Assembly (NCBI GenBank): GCA_944548615.1
Contig: OX155950.1
Coordinates: 31,403,691-31,467,690, forward strand
From: Micropterix aruncella
Lineage: Eukaryota > Arthropoda > Insecta > Lepidoptera > Micropterigidae
Direction: 5' to 3'
Length of the DNA: 64,000 nt
Shown here: one piece after another, positions 60,241 to 64,000 of the stretch
Layout: every line of letters starts with the position of its first letter
Position numbering within the stretch: the stretch's first letter is position 1
Position numbers and translations under genes: made by a program
Notes under the pieces: model-generated
Database searches by the model: none
The model's input: only the letters and a program-made list of their open reading frames with translations
Told to the model about the DNA's origin: nothing

Positions 60241-61568
60241 TATATGCCAGATTATACAGTCGTCGATCGTATCCCTTGTTTTTTTTATTTTTTTATTATT
60301 ATTATTGTTTATGAAATATACAGCTCTTAGAATACGCTCGGAAAAAAAATTATTAAATTTCAAAGACAAAGCTAATTACATGTTTCCACTTAAATATAAT
60401 AAAAAAAATACATATCTCACACATAGGGGGGGAGGGGGGTAGGAAGGGAGGAGTCATAATAAGTGAATACAATTTTAAGTGAATACACGTTCCATGATAA
60501 AGTTATACATATAATTATACAGTTATAAATCATATTATATATTATTAATAATATATTATGTTATATATTGCGATTACAATGACATGTCAATGCTGTCATT
60601 ATTCACTGCCTTCTTAAGAGCGATAGATGACGTAATAAATACGTCACTACCGCCGAGATGCGTATTACAAATTTTCATATCCTATAAATGAAACAGTTGT
60701 GTGCATAATTAGTGCTAACCTGCAGGAGGTGGAATGACTCCGTTTGGCGAGTGAGTCGCGATAGTACACGGAAATATACCATTCCAAGGAGATCAGAACA
60801 ATCAATGTAACCTATCAACGATTCATGGAAAAACCTATGTAACCTATCAACGATTCATGGATTGTATTTCTTGTCAAAAATATTGAAGCAAACAGTTAAT
60901 TAAATTTAACTATCCCCGATGATGCATCTCCTAGATAGGTACTCTACTGAGCAGATACCGAATATTATTTGGGTAAACCGGATAATAGGCAGTATTTAAG
61001 TACTCGGTATCCGGAGGATATATGCTATACGGACCGAATATTCGGCTGAGTATACATAATTCAAAGTCGCATAGAAATAGTCTGTTCGTAGCCACTCATT
61101 GTAATGCTTTTCACGTACGTTTAAAATACATTAAAGTAACAGATACCTACTTTCAGTGAAAGCAATTCTGTATATGCCAACGATTTAAAGTCGTTCATTT
61201 TAAGTTTTAATATAATATTTGTCGTGGTTTTTTATATAAATAACCACTTTGGACAACTAAAATGCTTGGAAAAAATTGCAAGAAAAAAGATGAATTAGAA
61301 TAACGGAAATCTAATTTATTGGCGTTTTTTTTAGTAAATAAATATTATCTATAACTTTAATACATTAGAAACCCATGGGAAATAAATAAACCGCGATGGA
61401 CTACCGAATTTCCTTTCACGATCATACTTAAGGGAAGGGGCCCGAAGGTAATATTATTTGCCATAAGAATGACACACAGAAACTTATTTCTTACCTTGAG
61501 AAGTTTGGTAAAAAAGCAAAAACACTAAAAACCAAAAAAAATATGTCAAATTACCAAACTTCCACGAA
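60241..61568. other. A+T-rich intergenic DNA
   Basis: A G-rich run (GGGGGGAGGGGGGT) occurs at about 60427. The block ACCTATGTAACCTATCAACG and its repeat around 60806-60860 are a 30 base tandem duplication (CCTATCAACGATTCATGG twice). Nothing coding is seen. Confidence 0.45.
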
Positions 61569-61985
61569 TGCCCGCTTTGCCCGCAGGGGGGGGGGGGGTT
61601 AAAGCGGGCACGTGTTTTTTTTCAACACTAAGTATTTGCAATCAAGAATTAACCTCAAAATTTGAGATAAGTAAAAGTAAATACAACCAAATCACAACCA
61701 GGTAAACACTAACTGACGAATGGGTAAACACTCAATAACATAAATAACACACAAATAAAGTAAATATAAGTAAGATACCTCGAAATTTTGTTAAAAAATC
61801 CTATTAAAACATTTTTTGCACAGATTCTAAACGCGTGCTTGCAAGCGAACAGGATGACTGCAGCAAGGTGACAGGGGCGCAGGCTTTACCCTCGCGGTAC
61901 GAGAGTTTGCCAATTTTTTCACTGACTGTATTTTGACTTTTGAAATGACTGTATACACGAGGGTGCAATGCCCGCTTTAGGCCTC
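61569..61985. repeat. repeat with TGCCCGCTTT motifs and a hairpin
   Basis: TGCCCGCTTT at 61569-61578 pairs perfectly with AAAGCGGGCA at 61601-61610 around a loop holding (G)13. A third motif copy (TGCCCGCTTTAGG) lies at about 61969. Repeated G/C-rich motifs in A+T-rich DNA resemble the subterminal repeats of the Tigger-like element at 63 kb, though the motif differs. Borders are not defined. Confidence 0.4.
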
Positions 61986-63029
61986 ATCATCACACGTCGC
62001 TATGAAATACAAATTTGGGTTTAGTGCAAGTGTCAGACGTAGTGTTACGGACACATAAAGAATATATCAAAGGAAAATTTTAGTCCACAAAAATCTATAT
62101 AGCGACGTGACAACGAGGTAGTCGTAGAGGAAGTGTTCAGATAGTAGTGATTAATATTGTTTCAATCACGTCAATGATGTTATCTAGCATACTATGTAAT
62201 TATACAATAATCATATTGAATCTCTTAGTATTTACTATATTAGTTAGTATCTACCATTATTTTAGTAAGACATACAACTTTATTGTTGCATTCGTTGTTT
62301 TCACCCGTCACCGTCAAAGATAGTAGTAGTCATTCCGATTCTAATTTTTCTCAGTATATCGAGCAGTGTATCTCTTGTAACTAACTATAGGTGATATTCG
62401 CCTAAACGAAACATTGAGTGTTGTAAGTGGCAAAAACGAAACATGCAGCCATTTTTAAGAAAAAAATAATAATAAAAAGTAGCGCATTGCCTGACAAGGA
62501 AGACCTTACTGACCGGTTCCGTTCGGCTAAAGTCTCAAAGACCCTAATGGCGAGACATTTTCTAAGGTATGATGGGGTTGAGTCAGATGACACAATGTCC
62601 TGTGTATGGGCTTTATGGTGGAATCATGGGCGTTCACTCGTTTAAGGTTATATAAAAAAATATATAATCCATTTTTAAAGTAGGAATTTCGAAAAACATC
62701 TACACAAGCCACTAGGTTTCCCGCTGGATATTGGGATAGTGACTTTTAGTGCAACTTGTCTTGCCTTAATAACCATATCATTATATATTAACTGCAGTTA
62801 TATTGGTTCAGATTTTTTGGCACAGAAAGTCACTCTTTTGATATTGTTTGAAAAAAGGCGTACTTAAAGCTAATATAATGTGTATGTATGTACTTATTCG
62901 TATCTTTTACACGTATATTTAACTTTTACTTTTTCATAGTCCTTTCTTGTTTTGTGTGAATAGTTTTGATAATTAATATTAACCCTAATAACAGAATCTT
63001 TAGAACAGTGTTCCAAATTACTTTTTCCT
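61986..63029. other. A+T-rich intergenic DNA
   Basis: Overlapping frames at 62402-62593, 62427-62645 and 62527-62712 have no recognisable domain. No repeats are matched. Confidence 0.45.
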
Positions 63030-64000
63030 CAGTAGGGGAGGGTGGGGCAAGACGGGCTACTTAAGGTTGGGCAATGAGTAAAACGCAAGTTTTTATTATT
63101 ACCAATTCAAAAACTTTAATTTAACATCCTTTGGTAATCAAACTACAAATTTACATTTAACAGGAATAATTACGTCTCACAAAAAATATTAAAATAATAA
63201 AAATACAAAAAATGTCAAAATGGCCGTCTTGCCCCATAGGTGGGGCAAGAAGGGCTAGTCCCATGGGGTAAGATGGGCTATATATTTTGACTGCAGCTTT
63301 TATTTTCTATTCGTCTGGTGCGCATAATCTGCAGACGTGAGTCACTTCAGCGTCATCATCGTCAACACCCGCGCAACTACAATGTGCCCATTTTTGACAA
63401 ACCAAACAAATTATCCATCCCTCCTCTGAATCGAGGTAACGACCGTTGCAATATAAGCATGGAGTGTTTGCAATTTCATCTTCACTGTCTGAAGATGTAA
63501 AACTATCCGGCCTAGTGCGTATCTTCCTTTTAATTTTGCGTTTTTTTGCCAATTGCTTTTGGTCTTTTTCTTTGCACTTTTTACCTTTTTCTTTTTCATC
63601 TTTTTTCCTTTGTCTTTCAATTCTCCTATTTTCTTTGTCTTGTTCAGTTTCCTTTTTCTTTCTAATAGCTTCTTCAAGTTGTACGGCGACGAAGTAATGA
63701 TCGTTGTTTTTCCACGTGTTCTCTATACTCGTTTCTGCTGTTGAGTCGCAGGCACTGGAAGTATTTGCTTTGGGCTAATTAATGCAAATACTGACTGAAC
63801 TGAATGAGACGGCTTCACTTTTTGCGATTGTTCAATCCACGAGGAACAGCCAGGTTGAAGATTTATTATAGAATTAAGGTCATTTGTCTTCTCTCTTTGA
63901 ACTTCGTTTGTATCTTCGTTGTTTCCTTGAACATTTAGGCTAAGAGTCTCATTTCCTTCACTTTGAGTTGTGGTTTCATTTCCTTCATTTTGTTTTATAG
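63030..64000 (-). mobile_element. Tigger/pogo-like DNA transposon, 3' end (runs off window)
   Basis: The left edge carries the G-rich terminus CAGTAGGGGAGGGTGGGGCA, AGACGGGCTAC. The GGGGCAAGA.GGGCT motif recurs at 63241-63257, its GGGGTAAGATGGGCT variant at 63265, and an inverted GTCTTGCCCC at 63226, as expected for subterminal transposase-binding sites. The transposase C-terminus lies just inside on the minus strand. A TA (63033-63034) is inside the terminus and might be the target site. The other end is beyond 64000. Confidence 0.72.
63307..63998 (-). pseudogene. Tigger/jerky-like transposase C-terminus with PHD finger (partial)
   Basis: The minus-strand reading enters from beyond the window. 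A first frame (63998-63723) has repeated EGNET-type blocks, then SPKQILPVPATQQQKR and a stop. A second short frame reads RTRGKTTIITSSPYN. A third frame from about 63680 gives a long Lys/Glu-rich helix (IRKKKETEQDKENRRIERQ), an acidic SSDSEDE patch and a finger ending at TAG (63307). The finger has the PHD order Cys4-His-Cys3: C-x2-C, 13 residues, C-x2-C, x4-H-x2-C, 13 residues, C-x2-C. Such tails are known in insect Tigger/jerky-type DDE transposases. Two frame changes mean it is decayed, or they are sequencing errors. The DDE core is not visible. Confidence 0.75.

Overview
The window is gene-poor, A+T-rich eukaryotic DNA made almost entirely of transposable elements and their fragments. I see no complete host gene, no bacterial-style operon, no CRISPR array and no intact tRNA or rRNA gene. 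The best guess is a lepidopteran insect. The reasons are many 5'-truncated non-LTR retrotransposon ends with short 5-6 bp tail repeats, short Helitrons that start TCTATACTAATATT and end in a hairpin plus CTAG, and hAT, piggyBac, Harbinger-like and Tigger-like DNA transposon pieces. This comes from family resemblance, not from a search. Density of nested repeats would also suit a W chromosome or heterochromatin, but nothing here proves that.

Layout. 0-9 kb: diverged dispersed repeats, one unrecognised 141-codon ORF with a signal-peptide-like start (5076-5501), and a 605 bp deleted hAT element with an 8 bp target duplication (7870-8474). 9.2-10.05 kb: an 825 bp (TA)n tract containing a 290 bp palindrome. 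10.5-12.8 kb: a LINE 3' end split by a Helitron, the cysteine-rich tail of a piggyBac transposase, a 16 bp minisatellite and two hairpins. 13.1-16.9 kb: the densest cluster of a GC-rich foldback repeat family that recurs at 22.1, 24.0, 25.1, 28.7, 32.8, 48.2 and 49.7 kb. 17.2-18.9 kb: LINE reverse-transcriptase fragments, one interrupted by a 181 bp hairpin retroposon with a 12 bp target duplication. 21.5-32.7 kb: CpG-rich repeats, a tRNA-like SINE, LINE 3' ends (one inserted in another) and a complete non-autonomous Helitron. 33.9-34.2 kb: a CpG-rich island. 35.3 kb: a second (TA)n tract. 37.3 kb: a 318 bp foldback element with a 3 bp TTA duplication. 41.4-48.2 kb: a roughly 535 bp inverted duplication flanking LINE fragments and an eight-unit 141 bp tandem array seeded by a LINE tail. 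49-52.7 kb: more LINE ends. 54.5-55.3 kb: two piggyBac-like MITEs. 55.5-57.4 kb: two Helitrons, the second split by a solo LTR with a 5 bp duplication. 58.4 kb: a promoter-like GC island. 63-64 kb: the 3' end of a Tigger/pogo-like transposon whose transposase ends in a PHD finger and runs off the window.

No genes act together here. The order of insertion events can be read at several places: Helitron into LINE at 10.8 kb (with an empty paralogous site at 32.3 kb), LINE into LINE at 32.0 kb, hairpin retroposon into LINE at 17.4 kb, LINE tail into a CpG-rich repeat at 21.6 kb, and LTR into Helitron at 56.7 kb. The least explained component is the GC-rich foldback family, about 7 kb in total. 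All family calls and boundaries are by eye.
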